Notes: generated by a model from the sequence alone, not told the origin. A DNA stretch of 64,000 nucleotides from CAZIPE01 sp964541305 (GCA_964541305.1 CAZIPE010000004.1:1-64000); one strand, 5' to 3'; shown: positions 50,547 through 60,053, counted from the first letter of the stretch. Numbers and translations are program-made.

Positions 50547-52424
50547 TCAGGATCCTTGGTTGGCAGCAATATTACCAACATTATTACCTTGAGTCATCAC
50601 CTGAAAAGCCTCTTGTGCACGCTCTGCTACCTCTTGCACCTTCTTAATTTCTTCTGGGTTGGTGGTGATAAGGCTCGTTTCGGTTGGGCTGGCAATAATC
50701 TGCATGTGAATGTGGTTTTGGCCTGCAAATAACAACCCTTGGCCAATTGGGAATTGGCTGAGTCGTTTGGTTTCCTCGCTCGTAAGCTTAAACACCGAAG
50801 AGAGTACATCAACCGCCGAGGTCGACTGTTTGAGAAGAATTTGCATAGAGGAGTTAGAGACAATTGCACGGCCAACAGGACTGCTCATCATATCTTCTAC
50901 ATCCTGACTGATAGTGGTAAGTCCCAGGTAGTATTTGCGGGCGCGTTTAGCCACCGAGAACATGAAATTGGCGGAGTCGGGGTACTTCAAAAGTTGCCAG
51001 GCCTCATCAATGATTAAATTACGTCGACGACGATCTGATTTTGTTCTGTTCCAAATGTGATTAAGCACAATATACATTGCTACGGGCCTTAATTCGTCTT
51101 CAAGATCACGGATATTGAAGACCACCATGCTGTTGTTAATCTCAACATTACTTTGTTGCGAGAATATGCCCGCAAAGGTACCAGTAGTATATTTTCTGAG
51201 CCGTTGGGCCATGCTTGGGCCAGTACCCTGCATGTGAAGCAGGGTCTCGTATAAGTCGCCGATAGTCGGAGGCGGAGTTTGGTGAGTAAGCGGGTCGCTG
51301 GTGATACCCGCCTTGGTATAGGTATCAATTAACGCCTGATCCAAATCAGCCTCTTCAACAGGGTTGAGCGCGCCCCCCATCATGAGTCGCATGAGACCAT
51401 GTAAGGTAATGAGTACCGACCGCAGGGCATTGGCAGACTCTTCTTTATCCGTAACTTGGGGTAGATCGAACGGATTTATACGAGTTGTTGAATCAAGACT
51501 CATGCGTATATAGCTTCCGCCAACCGCATCACACAGTCGCTCATATTCATTTTCGGGGTCAATAATAACAATTTCAGTTCCGAGCATCATCGAACGCACC
51601 GCCTCGAGTTTCACCGCGAATGATTTACCCGCACCAGATTTTGCAAAGACCACCATGTTAGCGTTCTCGAGAGTAAATCTATCAAACAGAACCAAACCAT
51701 TATTGTGCATATTAATACCGTAGAGTATGCCGTTTTCCTGCGTAAGATCGGCACTGGTGAACGGAAAGCTGGTGGCAAGAGCACCGGTGTTCATGTTGCG
51801 TCGTACCTGAAGTTGGTCGGTAAATTGTGGCACGGTCGAATTAAGCCCCTGCTCCATCTGTACAGTGGCTGGTTTTGAATAGACGAGCTGTTGACCAAGC
51901 ACGGTCTCAACTTTGTGTTGGATATATTCAAGCTCTTCTAGGCTCTGTGAATACAGAGTAATGTACAGACCAAAACGGAAAAACCGCTCTTCACCAATTT
52001 GTAAACTATCTCTTAGTGACTCGGCATCAATAATAGCTGCTTGTTTACCAGGGTCGCGCACCCGACCCTTCTCGGCATCTATCTGTAAGCCAGCTTCAAG
52101 TTGACTCACTTTTTTACGTAAATTTTCCAACACTACACGAGAAGCGACCGGGTAAATGAACATCGAAACATCCACCTCCTCATCCATATTAATGATTGAA
52201 GACAACCAACCTGTATAGAGTTGCCGTGGATATCCGTAGACGTAGTAAGCACGGGCGTAGCGAGTGCCTAGGCGATAATGACCAGATTCTATCTCTAAAC
52301 TACTTGGCGCAACAAAGTCGCGCATCTCGGAAATACCTTTGCGAAACGCCTCCTCGACTTCAATTTGCTCACGGACGCGTTGTTGTTGTGCCTGGGTAAG
52401 TGCGTTTGGCTTCTTTTTTGCCAT
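50547..52424 (-). CDS. VirB4-like secretion ATPase
   Basis: A 625-aa AAA+ ATPase of the VirB4/TraC/TrsE group that powers T4SS assembly and substrate transfer at the inner membrane. Residues 30-230 match the last part of the CagE/TrbE/VirB4 N-domain (GYPRQLYTGWLSSIINMDEE). Walker A is FAKSGAGKSFAVKLEAVRS near 260, IVIIDPENEYERL follows, and Walker B is NLIIDEAWQLLK near 470. ARKYYLGLTTISQDVEDMM is the usual following motif. The upstream gene supplies what looks like the missing N-terminal segment; the junction is TAATG, so the two are translationally coupled. Confidence 0.93.
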   Translation of the reverse strand: MAKKKPNALTQAQQQRVREQIEVEEAFRKGISEMRDFVAPSSLEIESGHYRLGTRYARAYYVYGYPRQLYTGWLSSIINMDEEVDVSMFIYPVASRVVLENLRKKVSQLEAGLQIDAEKGRVRDPGKQAAIIDAESLRDSLQIGEERFFRFGLYITLYSQSLEELEYIQHKVETVLGQQLVYSKPATVQMEQGLNSTVPQFTDQLQVRRNMNTGALATSFPFTSADLTQENGILYGINMHNNGLVLFDRFTLENANMVVFAKSGAGKSFAVKLEAVRSMMLGTEIVIIDPENEYERLCDAVGGSYIRMSLDSTTRINPFDLPQVTDKEESANALRSVLITLHGLMRLMMGGALNPVEEADLDQALIDTYTKAGITSDPLTHQTPPPTIGDLYETLLHMQGTGPSMAQRLRKYTTGTFAGIFSQQSNVEINNSMVVFNIRDLEDELRPVAMYIVLNHIWNRTKSDRRRRNLIIDEAWQLLKYPDSANFMFSVAKRARKYYLGLTTISQDVEDMMSSPVGRAIVSNSSMQILLKQSTSAVDVLSSVFKLTSEETKRLSQFPIGQGLLFAGQNHIHMQIIASPTETSLITTNPEEIKKVQEVAERAQEAFQVMTQGNNVGNIAANQGS

Positions 52425-53278
52425 TATAGTACCCCACCATTCATTGTTGAACGCGGATTTTCACCTTGTCCCCTGGTGACCACCGGCACGGTTAGCTGAA
52501 CATTCTGCTTGAGAGTTTGCCGAGTAGCAGTGTCAGGGTTATAGGTGTTGTAGTAGAGTTCAATAAGTTCTTGGGTGTCTAGGGCCATAGACTGCACACC
52601 CATCTGTAGTAAGCCGCTCACCACACTTTGCACGCGGTTTTTGAGCTCTGTCTTAGCTTTTTCTAGACTCATTTCATCAATAGTCACCACACCCTTTTTA
52701 TTCCCAAACAACCCGCCAAATAACCCCTTACCTGCTTTCACGGCTTTGCCAGCATCTAACTCTGCAACATACGGTATAACAATATAAAACTCTTTGCTCA
52801 TGATGTTGGTTTGCTGGACAAGGTCGTCAATAAAGTAGATGTAATCTTCCATTAACATACCAAGGAGCATATTTTCCATTTCCATTCGCACCTTACCGAG
52901 TTTTTCAAGATATGGTTGCATATCTATCTTACGTGAGCGTACCAGAATCTGAATGTCAAAGTAGAGAGAGTTTAAGAACCCCATATACGCATATTCTACG
53001 GCATCTCTTTCTTGGGGGCTCATGAGGTCAAAGTTTATACTTCTTGCCATTACCACAGCGCGAAACGTACCATCTTTGAGGATGGCTATACCATCTCGAA
53101 TCGCTGCAATTTGAAGAGTGTTTTGGGTGCTGTTTTGGGTATTTTTTGCCCCCTTTTTGCCACCCTTTTGCGTGGCTACACGCTCCACTTTAGTGCCTGG
53201 TGCAGACTTTTTATTCGGGTCAGCCTGATAGTGTGGCTGTCGAGATTGGAGTTGTGTGGGGGGTTGATTTGGTTGCAT
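52424..53278 (-). CDS. VirB4-partner protein (TraC/VirB4 N-domain-like)
   Basis: A 284-aa protein with a basic Pro/Gln/Lys-rich N-terminus and a core from about residue 55. The segments IRDGIAILKDGTFRAVVMA, SINFDLMSPQERDAVEYAY and FLNSLYFDIQILVRSRKID resemble the first part of VirB4/TraC proteins. ALDTQELIELYYNTYNPDTA matches the end of that N-domain. In many Gram-positive and CPR systems this part is a separate gene between PrgI and VirB4, the order seen here. No nucleotide-binding motif is present. It probably assembles with the ATPase. Confidence 0.78.
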   Translation of the reverse strand: MQPNQPPTQLQSRQPHYQADPNKKSAPGTKVERVATQKGGKKGAKNTQNSTQNTLQIAAIRDGIAILKDGTFRAVVMARSINFDLMSPQERDAVEYAYMGFLNSLYFDIQILVRSRKIDMQPYLEKLGKVRMEMENMLLGMLMEDYIYFIDDLVQQTNIMSKEFYIVIPYVAELDAGKAVKAGKGLFGGLFGNKKGVVTIDEMSLEKAKTELKNRVQSVVSGLLQMGVQSMALDTQELIELYYNTYNPDTATRQTLKQNVQLTVPVVTRGQGENPRSTMNGGVL

Positions 53279-53377
53279 GTATATAAATATCTATCTAACT
53301 TCGACTTAAGCTACTTCTTATGCTTTAAATTATGTCACATCAAGAGGAAAATATGAAGTCCTGGATGGTGTTGATGC

Positions 53378-54283
53378 TTAGTGTAGTTTTATCTCTATGG
53401 ACCCGTCGTCATTTTTGTGCGGAACGTCTGCTAAATCTGATTTTATTGGGTTACCCTCATTGTCTTCAGTACTTACACTAGGTGATTCATTGTCGGGCAC
53501 ATCATCATCTGCCGACGCAATAGGACTTGCTGGTGGCTGTGTAATTATAGGTGTAACTTGTGGTGCTGTGTCTTCGAGACGATGAACAGGAAGTGGTTGT
53601 GGATTAGGGTGACTTAATTCTAAGGGTTGATCTCTTTTCTGCGCTACATTTACTGCATGTTGTCGCATCGAGGTATCGGCAATGTTTAGCCGGGCATCAA
53701 ATTTTTGATTAATAGTGTTTCTTTCGTCATAGGGATCGCTCGGCTGCGTGTACACATCAATACTTGCTGGCTGACTTTGAGCTATGTCATGAACAGCTAT
53801 AAGCCTATCAGAATCTGTTGCATAATGTGCGAACTGTGGATTCTGCCAGTCGTAGGGCTGCTTGCTTGCCCAGCCGCGCGAGTCCATCATCAGCGAAAGT
53901 CCGCTCAATCTGCTTACTGCCTCATCACCACTGAAATCTTTTGTAAGATGCTTTTCGACCACTGGCGGTGCGGTAATCTTTACGCGCTCCTCGTACCCTT
54001 CTTGACCCCAAATTCGTACACGAGGCTTAAAGTAGTAGCCAATTGCCGAAGCTAAATATACCTCAACCGGCTGATCTTTCCGTTGATATAGACCAAGTAC
54101 TAAAAACATAAGAGTAAACGGTAGCCACAGAAGCGCAGATACAGGATGTACTTTTGTGAAGAAGAAATAGGTAAGATATCCAAATGCAAGTCCAACAATA
54201 GTAAAGATAAGTTGCTTCAAGCTTAAAAAGCCAACAATCTTGTCTTCTGCTTCTACATCCTGAGGTACTTTATGCGTTGCCAT
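53378..54283 (-). CDS. PrgI family protein (VirB3-like)
   Basis: A 301-aa protein whose first 110 residues match PrgI: THKVPQDVEAEDKIVGFLSLKQ, two adjacent transmembrane helices (about 25-70), then YQRKDQPVEVYLASAIGYYFKPRVRIW. PrgI/VirB3-like proteins sit in the inner membrane next to VirB4. The C-terminal 190 residues are a polar extension rich in Pro, Asp and Ser that is not part of the family core. I use the ATG at 54283 (MATHKVPQ) instead of the TTG at 54304. It is 7-28 bp after the VirB6-like gene. Confidence 0.88.
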   Translation of the reverse strand: MATHKVPQDVEAEDKIVGFLSLKQLIFTIVGLAFGYLTYFFFTKVHPVSALLWLPFTLMFLVLGLYQRKDQPVEVYLASAIGYYFKPRVRIWGQEGYEERVKITAPPVVEKHLTKDFSGDEAVSRLSGLSLMMDSRGWASKQPYDWQNPQFAHYATDSDRLIAVHDIAQSQPASIDVYTQPSDPYDERNTINQKFDARLNIADTSMRQHAVNVAQKRDQPLELSHPNPQPLPVHRLEDTAPQVTPIITQPPASPIASADDDVPDNESPSVSTEDNEGNPIKSDLADVPHKNDDGSIEIKLH

Positions 54284-54310
54284 TTTATTTGAAAGATCTC
54301 CCAATTAATT

Positions 54311-57300
54311 TTATAGTGTAATGCCGTTTCTGGTAGCGTAGTCCTCGATTATCTTCTGTGCAGCTTGAAGTTTGGGTGCAGTGGTTCGTGCTTTCTCTGG
54401 CGAGAGTCCATTTATCTTAGCCTGCAGTCCAGCATGTGCACCTCTAAGTTCATGCTCAGTTCTTGGGGAGCCAGTTGCATTAAGCCAGGGAGTAACCTTG
54501 TCGTTACCAGCCTCAGCGCTTAGTACAGTTTGTCCAACTGTACTACCCGCTAAAGTAGCGGTTGCTTGTTCGGTTGATGTATTAAAATAACTTGCTGCAT
54601 CACTCGGCATAGACCCACTAAGTACGGGATTACTAAGAACATTCCCAACGCTTGCTTGTGATGCAGCGGGAGCAACCTGATTGAATTTCTGCCAGCCTTC
54701 CACCTTCATGCTGGCTTTGTTTTGTTCTGTAGCCCCCAAGAATGCCTGAGCATATTTGGCCTCCATGGTTGCGTCAGTGTCAGATGCTGTTACGTCAGTT
54801 GCAAGGTGCGGCGATATAGCCTTCATTTCAGAGAAGTTTTTACCCATTGCATCGTTCCATGTCTTGAGGCTATTAGGTTTACCAGCCTTACCTTCTTTGA
54901 GCATTTGTTTTTGCACTTTCTCTAATCCATTAACGTCCTTATATTGGGTCATTAAGGCTATTGCTGCTGAGCGTTGAGCATCGGAATAGTTTCCTGCACC
55001 AGCAACACCACTCTCATCTTTATTCAACGCGACTTCAGATAGCTTATCCTTTGCTTGGGTGATATCCATTCCACGCACAGATTCTGCAAGACCCTGAACT
55101 TGTTGTTTATGGATTGCTTCTTCAGTTTGTCCAAGCATCGATGCACGGACAGACTCAGAACGTTGACGATTTTTAGACCCAATTCCCTTCATACCAAAGG
55201 CCTGGTGTCTTCTATATTGTGCTCGCCTACCATCGCCCTGCAAGCTTTCGAATAATTCCTGTTGACCTTTCTGCTCTTTTCCTGCCGCTTTAAGCTTCTT
55301 TCTGCGACCATATTGAGAAGAATTGTCCCGGTAATTCTTACTCCTATCAATCAAGCCCTTCGATCGGTCATTAATCATACCTGTAATATTGCCCAGTGCC
55401 CCACCAGCCGCTTTAAAGAGGGTCGGAATTAAGAAGTAAGGTAGAACTATGGCTACGAATGCCATTGCAGAAGTCATTAGTCCCAGTCCAGTCGATGGAC
55501 CAGTTTTTGTTATAAGCCAGGACACAAAGATTCCAGAAGCAAATGCCGCCATAATCATCGGGTACATTAAAAGCATTTGTATGAATAGCTTCCACCATCT
55601 TTGGAACCACTTTTCACCACCCGGTAATGCCCAAAGGACAAAGGCGATTGGAGCAAAAACAATTAACATTATTATTAGAATACGCCTTAATAGTAATACG
55701 GTTAGGGCAACTATTGCGGCAACAAATACAATTGCCATAACAGGTAGCAGTATCGCTCCACCACTGGCTATTGCAAGATAGACGAGCGTTCCGAGTCCTG
55801 CCACTACTGCGGTTTGAAATGCACCAGAACCATCCGCGTTAATTGCATCTGTAAAAGCAATTGTTGCTGCCTCACCCTCACCCACCACCTTTATGCCTCC
55901 GCCCGCATTCCCGGCGCTGGTTATAGGCGCTAATATAATTTCCTTCGCCGCTCCACCAAGAGTATTTGTTATTGATATGAGGTTAGCACATATTGAAAAT
56001 GAAAGATTAGCTAAAATAAGGGCAATAATCACTCGAGGCAGCAGCTTCTTAACAGTGTAATTACTGAAAATTCCAAGATCTAATGCCGTAGATATGATTA
56101 CGATAAGAAATGCAACGATAAACAGTATATTGGCGGTTGTGAGTAGGCCACTCCAAACCTCTTTTAGTGCTGACTGTCCATCTCCTTCGGTTGGATTAAA
56201 TTCTAACAATGACTCTATCCCCTTGTTTACGCGGTCTATTGCATCTGCAAGTAGTTGACTAAGACCACACACAATCCATTTAATAGGGTTCTTTGGGACT
56301 AACCCAAATAGAGTTTTTCCACCGTCATAGCATTTTTCCCCACCAGGGTCATCATCAAGATTTTCCTCATCGTCTTCGGCGGTGCTTGGAGGAGCCTCTT
56401 CGTCTAGGGCGGTTTCTAAGTCTTCACCATATGCATTAAATAAACACTCTTTTATGGCTGCAGTCTGTTCTGCGGTAGTGTATCCCTCTGGCTGACCGTT
56501 ATAGGGAGGGTAGTATATCTGCGTGTCACCATCTACTAGCCATTTTGCAATAATTTTCATCAGGTCTACCATAGGTATTCTGGCCATTGCTGGGTTATTT
56601 GCTGCGACACAGGCTAGGAGCTTGTCGGTACCTTCAGCTAAGAACATCCCGAGTACGTTTTGATATTTTTCTTCATCGCTTAGGTCATCATATTCATCAT
56701 CTATATTAAAGTCCAAAAGACGGTTACTGAGGACAGCATCCTTTAGCTCGTCGCAGTTCATAACCCCGTCTTCGTAGTTGGGCCTATCTTTCCCATACAG
56801 TGTTTCAACAAGGAATCCCACATTGTTGCTGTCGTCTCTCCCGTCCTTAGGCACCCACAACTCTTCGTTGTACTGATTGCTCTCATCTCGCTCTTCTGGG
56901 TTCGCAGGGTCGTTCCACTCCCACTTCCAGCACTGGTTGAATTTTGTAAGCAGGATGTCTTTTGCGTATGCTATGTACCACTCTTCAGCTCCATCGTTAA
57001 GAGCTGCGGCATATGCAGCCATATCGTTTCGTAGTTTGTTCCGCGCGATTAATCTAGCTGCTGAATCTATACCCGGGCACTGAATATCCCCCTCACTAAT
57101 GCAGTCTTTAAGGTAATACTTTCCACCCCGTAATGTTGTATCGTAGAATGAATTAAGGAAAGCAATGCGACCAGAGTTTCCTGTACCATATTTAGACTCG
57201 ACGTAGCGTTTAATTACGGTTTCACAACGCAGTGTCTCATCCCTGCCATCTCCCAAATTAATGTCTGTCTTGGCGCTCACTGCGAAAGACTTATCACCAG

Positions 57301-57640
57301 AAAAACCGTAGAAGCTAGATGAACTATAATCAGATGCCGATATAGATGTTGGAATACCAAGCCACTCTAGCCCGCTTTGGGTGTCGCTAGTACCTTCAAT
57401 GCACGAACCGGCATTAGAGCCATCTGGGTCTTTAGTAAAACCACCCCTTATTGCGTCGTATAGCGCAATTTCTTTATTGCTAGGAGTCGCTGCAAGCGCA
57501 CTCTGCATGTAGAGTGGACTCACCAGGCTCAAGATGAGCGCAGTGAAGAATATTGCACAGAATAGTGATGGTACCCGTTTAATTTTTTTCAGTGATAATG
57601 TTCTAAATATCCACATAATGTTAATCAAATGTAATTTCAT
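54311..57640 (-). CDS. VirB6/TrbL-like polytopic T4SS protein with large extracellular N-domain
   Basis: An 1109-aa inner-membrane channel-type protein. A signal or anchor helix (CAIFFTALILSLVSPLY) precedes a 440-residue acidic, Cys-containing extracytoplasmic domain. From about residue 503 there are six or more transmembrane helices, including NILFIVAFLIVIISTALD and a long GAILLPVMAIVFVAAIVALTV pair, the VirB6/TrbL core. Residues 757-1109 are a charged cytoplasmic tail starting MINDRSKGLIDRSKNYRDN, rich in Gln, Ala and Lys. It overlaps the upstream gene by 20 bp if started at 57640; an in-frame ATG at 57616 avoids the overlap. Confidence 0.85.
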   Translation of the reverse strand: MKLHLINIMWIFRTLSLKKIKRVPSLFCAIFFTALILSLVSPLYMQSALAATPSNKEIALYDAIRGGFTKDPDGSNAGSCIEGTSDTQSGLEWLGIPTSISASDYSSSSFYGFSGDKSFAVSAKTDINLGDGRDETLRCETVIKRYVESKYGTGNSGRIAFLNSFYDTTLRGGKYYLKDCISEGDIQCPGIDSAARLIARNKLRNDMAAYAAALNDGAEEWYIAYAKDILLTKFNQCWKWEWNDPANPEERDESNQYNEELWVPKDGRDDSNNVGFLVETLYGKDRPNYEDGVMNCDELKDAVLSNRLLDFNIDDEYDDLSDEEKYQNVLGMFLAEGTDKLLACVAANNPAMARIPMVDLMKIIAKWLVDGDTQIYYPPYNGQPEGYTTAEQTAAIKECLFNAYGEDLETALDEEAPPSTAEDDEENLDDDPGGEKCYDGGKTLFGLVPKNPIKWIVCGLSQLLADAIDRVNKGIESLLEFNPTEGDGQSALKEVWSGLLTTANILFIVAFLIVIISTALDLGIFSNYTVKKLLPRVIIALILANLSFSICANLISITNTLGGAAKEIILAPITSAGNAGGGIKVVGEGEAATIAFTDAINADGSGAFQTAVVAGLGTLVYLAIASGGAILLPVMAIVFVAAIVALTVLLLRRILIIMLIVFAPIAFVLWALPGGEKWFQRWWKLFIQMLLMYPMIMAAFASGIFVSWLITKTGPSTGLGLMTSAMAFVAIVLPYFLIPTLFKAAGGALGNITGMINDRSKGLIDRSKNYRDNSSQYGRRKKLKAAGKEQKGQQELFESLQGDGRRAQYRRHQAFGMKGIGSKNRQRSESVRASMLGQTEEAIHKQQVQGLAESVRGMDITQAKDKLSEVALNKDESGVAGAGNYSDAQRSAAIALMTQYKDVNGLEKVQKQMLKEGKAGKPNSLKTWNDAMGKNFSEMKAISPHLATDVTASDTDATMEAKYAQAFLGATEQNKASMKVEGWQKFNQVAPAASQASVGNVLSNPVLSGSMPSDAASYFNTSTEQATATLAGSTVGQTVLSAEAGNDKVTPWLNATGSPRTEHELRGAHAGLQAKINGLSPEKARTTAPKLQAAQKIIEDYATRNGITL

Positions 57641-58163
57641 TTAGTTTGAAAGACTTCACTATCTCCGGCGCGTATTTTGATAGCGTTGAATCGCGGTCGT
57701 AGGAAAAACGTATTTGCCATATGTATTTTCCGCCATCTACATAGTATTCATCGGTATTCCCACCTTCGGTCGAAGTTTTAAGTGCCTTTTTGTTGTCAAT
57801 TGTTACTCTAGAAACGATAGTGACTTTTGAAGTGGCAATTTCTTTTTCTAGTGTATCTAAGCCAACGGTTGACGACTTCTGGATAGCCTTAGTAATCTCG
57901 ACTTTATCTGCTGACTTAGGATCAGTACTCTGAAATACAGCACCACTTGCCTGTCGCTTACCCGAGAAAGTCGCAGGGTGCTTAAGAGAAAACTCTTCAG
58001 TCTTAAAGTCTAAGTACTTTGTTCTGTCCAATAGTCCAGGACCACCACCAATAGAGCTCACGATGCTCACTATAATAAATAATAGTACAATGCACCCAAC
58101 AACAATAAGTATTTTTTTTCTCATATTCCCCTGATTGGCCCCGAAGGTTGACGATGGATACAT
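57621..58163 (-). CDS. Single-pass membrane protein with PsbP-like extracytoplasmic domain
   Basis: A 180-aa protein, first gene of the secretion operon. One helix (about residues 18-38, ILIVVGCIVLLFIIVSIVSS) precedes a domain of about 130 residues. The pattern FKTEEFSLKHPATFSGKR and GGKYIWQIRFSYDRDSTL resembles PsbP/YgdI-type lipoprotein domains. A VirB8-like role is possible by position but is not supported by motif. GGAGAG lies about 13 nt before the ATG at 58163; an in-frame ATG at 58124 (MRKKILIV) has AGGGG close upstream and may be the real start. Confidence 0.66.
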   Translation of the reverse strand: MYPSSTFGANQGNMRKKILIVVGCIVLLFIIVSIVSSIGGGPGLLDRTKYLDFKTEEFSLKHPATFSGKRQASGAVFQSTDPKSADKVEITKAIQKSSTVGLDTLEKEIATSKVTIVSRVTIDNKKALKTSTEGGNTDEYYVDGGKYIWQIRFSYDRDSTLSKYAPEIVKSFKLNEITFD

Positions 58164-58333
58164 AAAACTAAAGAATCTCTCCTGTGTAGATAATGTTTAT
58201 ATAATACCAATAAGCATGAACATATTCTATAACGTAATTTATGAACTCGTTTATACCCAAAAAACAAAAAAACACCTTCGTTGCAATAAAGGCCTTGATT
58301 ATGATGTTAATTTGAGTGACTATATAAAACGTG
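58164..58333. promoter_or_regulatory. Divergent AT-rich control region between secretion operon and pilin array
   Basis: About 170 bp, strongly AT-rich, without a credible gene. On the plus strand TATAAA at 58323-58328 ends 5 nt before the ATG at 58334. On the minus strand, ATTATATAAAC around 58194-58206 could hold the -10 of the secretion operon. No clear operator palindrome is visible. Confidence 0.45.
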
Positions 58334-58840
58334 ATGAATAAAAAACACGCGATACCCATACTAGTTATTGCGCTACCATTGCTTCTGATATTGTCAAATT
58401 TTATGGAGGTTCGTGCTGATCCGCAATTTACAGAAGTAACCTGTGCAGATGGCTTTGTGGCTCAGGTTGAAAAGGATGACCCTATACTTGACGCAGAAGA
58501 TTTTATTGCAGCATGTGGCAGTCATGGGTACAATGAATCTGACACCCCTCCCACTCCGCCTACCTCTAATACTATCGAAGAAACAGAAGATGTGGGGGGC
58601 ACTGGATCAAGCGAGCTTGACTCGTTGCTAAATAAAGTAATAAATGGGCTTTCGGCCCTTGTTGGTTTGGTTATAGTTATCAGCCTAATTGGCGCGGGTA
58701 TACAGTATATGACCGCTCGAGATAATGCTTCACAAGTCGCTGCCGCTAAAGGAAGAATAGTGATGACGATACTGGCATTTGTATTGTTCATGATGGGCTA
58801 TGCACTACTGCAGTGGTTAATTCCGGGTGGAGTCTTCTAG
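58334..58840 (+). CDS. T4SS pilin-like protein 1 (VirB2/TrbC type)
   Basis: A 168-aa small membrane protein. Signal peptide (IPILVIALPLLLILSNFMEV), then a polar loop with Cys in EVTCADGF and AACGSHG, an acidic/Pro linker, and two hydrophobic helices flanking the family hairpin IQYMTARDNASQVAAAKGRIVM. It is the most divergent of the seven paralogues in the hairpin. Pilins of this type are inserted in the membrane with the loop between helices in the cytoplasm and assemble into T4SS pili. The GTG at 58331 is an alternative start. Confidence 0.8.
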   Translation: MNKKHAIPILVIALPLLLILSNFMEVRADPQFTEVTCADGFVAQVEKDDPILDAEDFIAACGSHGYNESDTPPTPPTSNTIEETEDVGGTGSSELDSLLNKVINGLSALVGLVIVISLIGAGIQYMTARDNASQVAAAKGRIVMTILAFVLFMMGYALLQWLIPGGVF

Positions 58841-58844
58841 TTAC

Positions 58845-58873
58845 TTGTTCGATTGTATACAAAGCGGTATTAT
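58845..58873 (+). promoter_or_regulatory. Promoter before pilin gene 2
   Basis: TTGTTC (58845-58850), 17-bp spacer, TATTAT (58868-58873), about 50 nt before the ATG at 58927. It would drive pilin genes 2 to 5. Confidence 0.5.
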
Positions 58874-58926
58874 CGTGTAGAGGCGAATGATTCATGACGA
58901 GTAACTTATGAAAGCAAAAAACTAGC

Positions 58927-59361
58927 ATGATTAAAAAAATAAAAGCAGCTGCCATTAGTCTTGTGCTTGTCGCAGGTTTTTTTGCTGGTGGAGCGACGGC
59001 TTTCGCAAAATGTGAGCCAGGAAAGGGCAGCTTACCTCCCGCAGTTTTTGTCCCTTGGTATGAATATCTTGAGGGTGAAGATGTGGGTGGTAAATGTAAG
59101 CCCGTTCTCGGCGATGACTATGTAAAATCAGTCAGCCTTATTGGTCTTGCAGTCATAGGCACGCTCATGAGAATTTCCGGTATCCTTGCAACGGCGTATT
59201 TAATCTGGGGTGCAATCCAGTACATTACGAGTCAGGGTGATCAGAACGGAATTGCGAATGCTAAAAATACCATCTTGAATGCAATTGTCGGGCTTGTGAT
59301 AGTTCTGTTATCGATTGGTATAGTTCAGTTCGTCGGGAATCTTGCAAGGAGTTCGCCATGA
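58927..59361 (+). CDS. T4SS pilin-like protein 2
   Basis: A 144-aa pilin-like protein. Signal peptide (AAISLVLVAGFFAGGATAFA) ends just before KCEPGKGS, and a second Cys is in VGGKCKPVLG. Two transmembrane helices flank the hairpin IQYITSQGDQNGIANAKNTI. It overlaps the next pilin gene by ATGA, so genes 2 and 3 should be made in fixed ratio. Confidence 0.85.
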   Translation: MIKKIKAAAISLVLVAGFFAGGATAFAKCEPGKGSLPPAVFVPWYEYLEGEDVGGKCKPVLGDDYVKSVSLIGLAVIGTLMRISGILATAYLIWGAIQYITSQGDQNGIANAKNTILNAIVGLVIVLLSIGIVQFVGNLARSSP

Positions 59362-59636
59362 TTGAGTCAGCTAGTATAGTAATGAGTATTTTGGGCGGCT
59401 TGCCAAAAGTTGATTTTACCGCAACAGTTACCAACGTATTTCAGGTGGTGTTTGGCATAATTGGTATTCTTAGTGTTTTGTTTGTTGCCTTCGGAGGTTT
59501 TAAATATGTTATTTCAGCAGGTAATCCTGAAGGTATTCGACAGGCAAAAGACACGATCCTCTACGCATTAATTGGCTTGGCGATTGGTATATCTGCGAAT
59601 ATCATCATTGCCTTTACGCTTGGGCGGCTTGGATGA
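59358..59636 (+). CDS. T4SS pilin-like protein 3, short, without signal peptide
   Basis: A 92-aa paralogue with two helices around FGGFKYVISAGNPEGIRQAKDTILYA but with no cleavable signal peptide and no cysteine. The N-terminus (MIESASIVMSILGGLPKVDF) is only mildly hydrophobic. It is coupled on both sides by ATGA overlaps to pilin genes 2 and 4. It may be a minor or base subunit that stays in the membrane. Confidence 0.85.
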   Translation: MIESASIVMSILGGLPKVDFTATVTNVFQVVFGIIGILSVLFVAFGGFKYVISAGNPEGIRQAKDTILYALIGLAIGISANIIIAFTLGRLG

Positions 59637-60016
59637 AAAAAGTTATTCTAAGTATTTTTGTAATGACTTCCCTTGTCTTTGCTGTGGCGGTGCCAGTTTC
59701 TGCTTACGACCCCTTTGAGGAGCCGTGTTCGGCTGGGGGCAGTAGTGATTTTTGCAAAAGTGCCACTCAACAAGCGAGCGAAGATCGCATCGTCGGACCA
59801 AACGGTATTTTGACGAAAATAACCCAGTTCGTAGTGTTTCTAGCGGGCGGTTTTGCGGTAATTATGGTTACACTGGGCGGTGCTAAATATACTTTTTCAG
59901 CAGGAGACCCAAACGCTATAAAGTCTGCCAAAGACACAATCCTCTACGCCCTCGTTGGCCTGGTCGTTGCAATATTCTCGCAGGCGATGGTTGTATTTGT
60001 GCTTTCAAAGCTATAA
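59633..60016 (+). CDS. T4SS pilin-like protein 4
   Basis: A 127-aa pilin-like protein with signal peptide (VILSIFVMTSLVFAVAVPVSA), two Cys eight residues apart (EEPCSAGGSSDFCKS), and two helices around LGGAKYTFSAGDPNAIKSAKDTILYA. The DNA for the last motif is close to that of pilin gene 5 (shared CTCTACGCCCTCGTTGGCCT), pointing to recent duplication or conversion. Confidence 0.86.
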   Translation: MKKVILSIFVMTSLVFAVAVPVSAYDPFEEPCSAGGSSDFCKSATQQASEDRIVGPNGILTKITQFVVFLAGGFAVIMVTLGGAKYTFSAGDPNAIKSAKDTILYALVGLVVAIFSQAMVVFVLSKL

Positions 60017-60053
60017 AGTGAAACTAAATCATTAGCAGAAAGGTATAGATATT

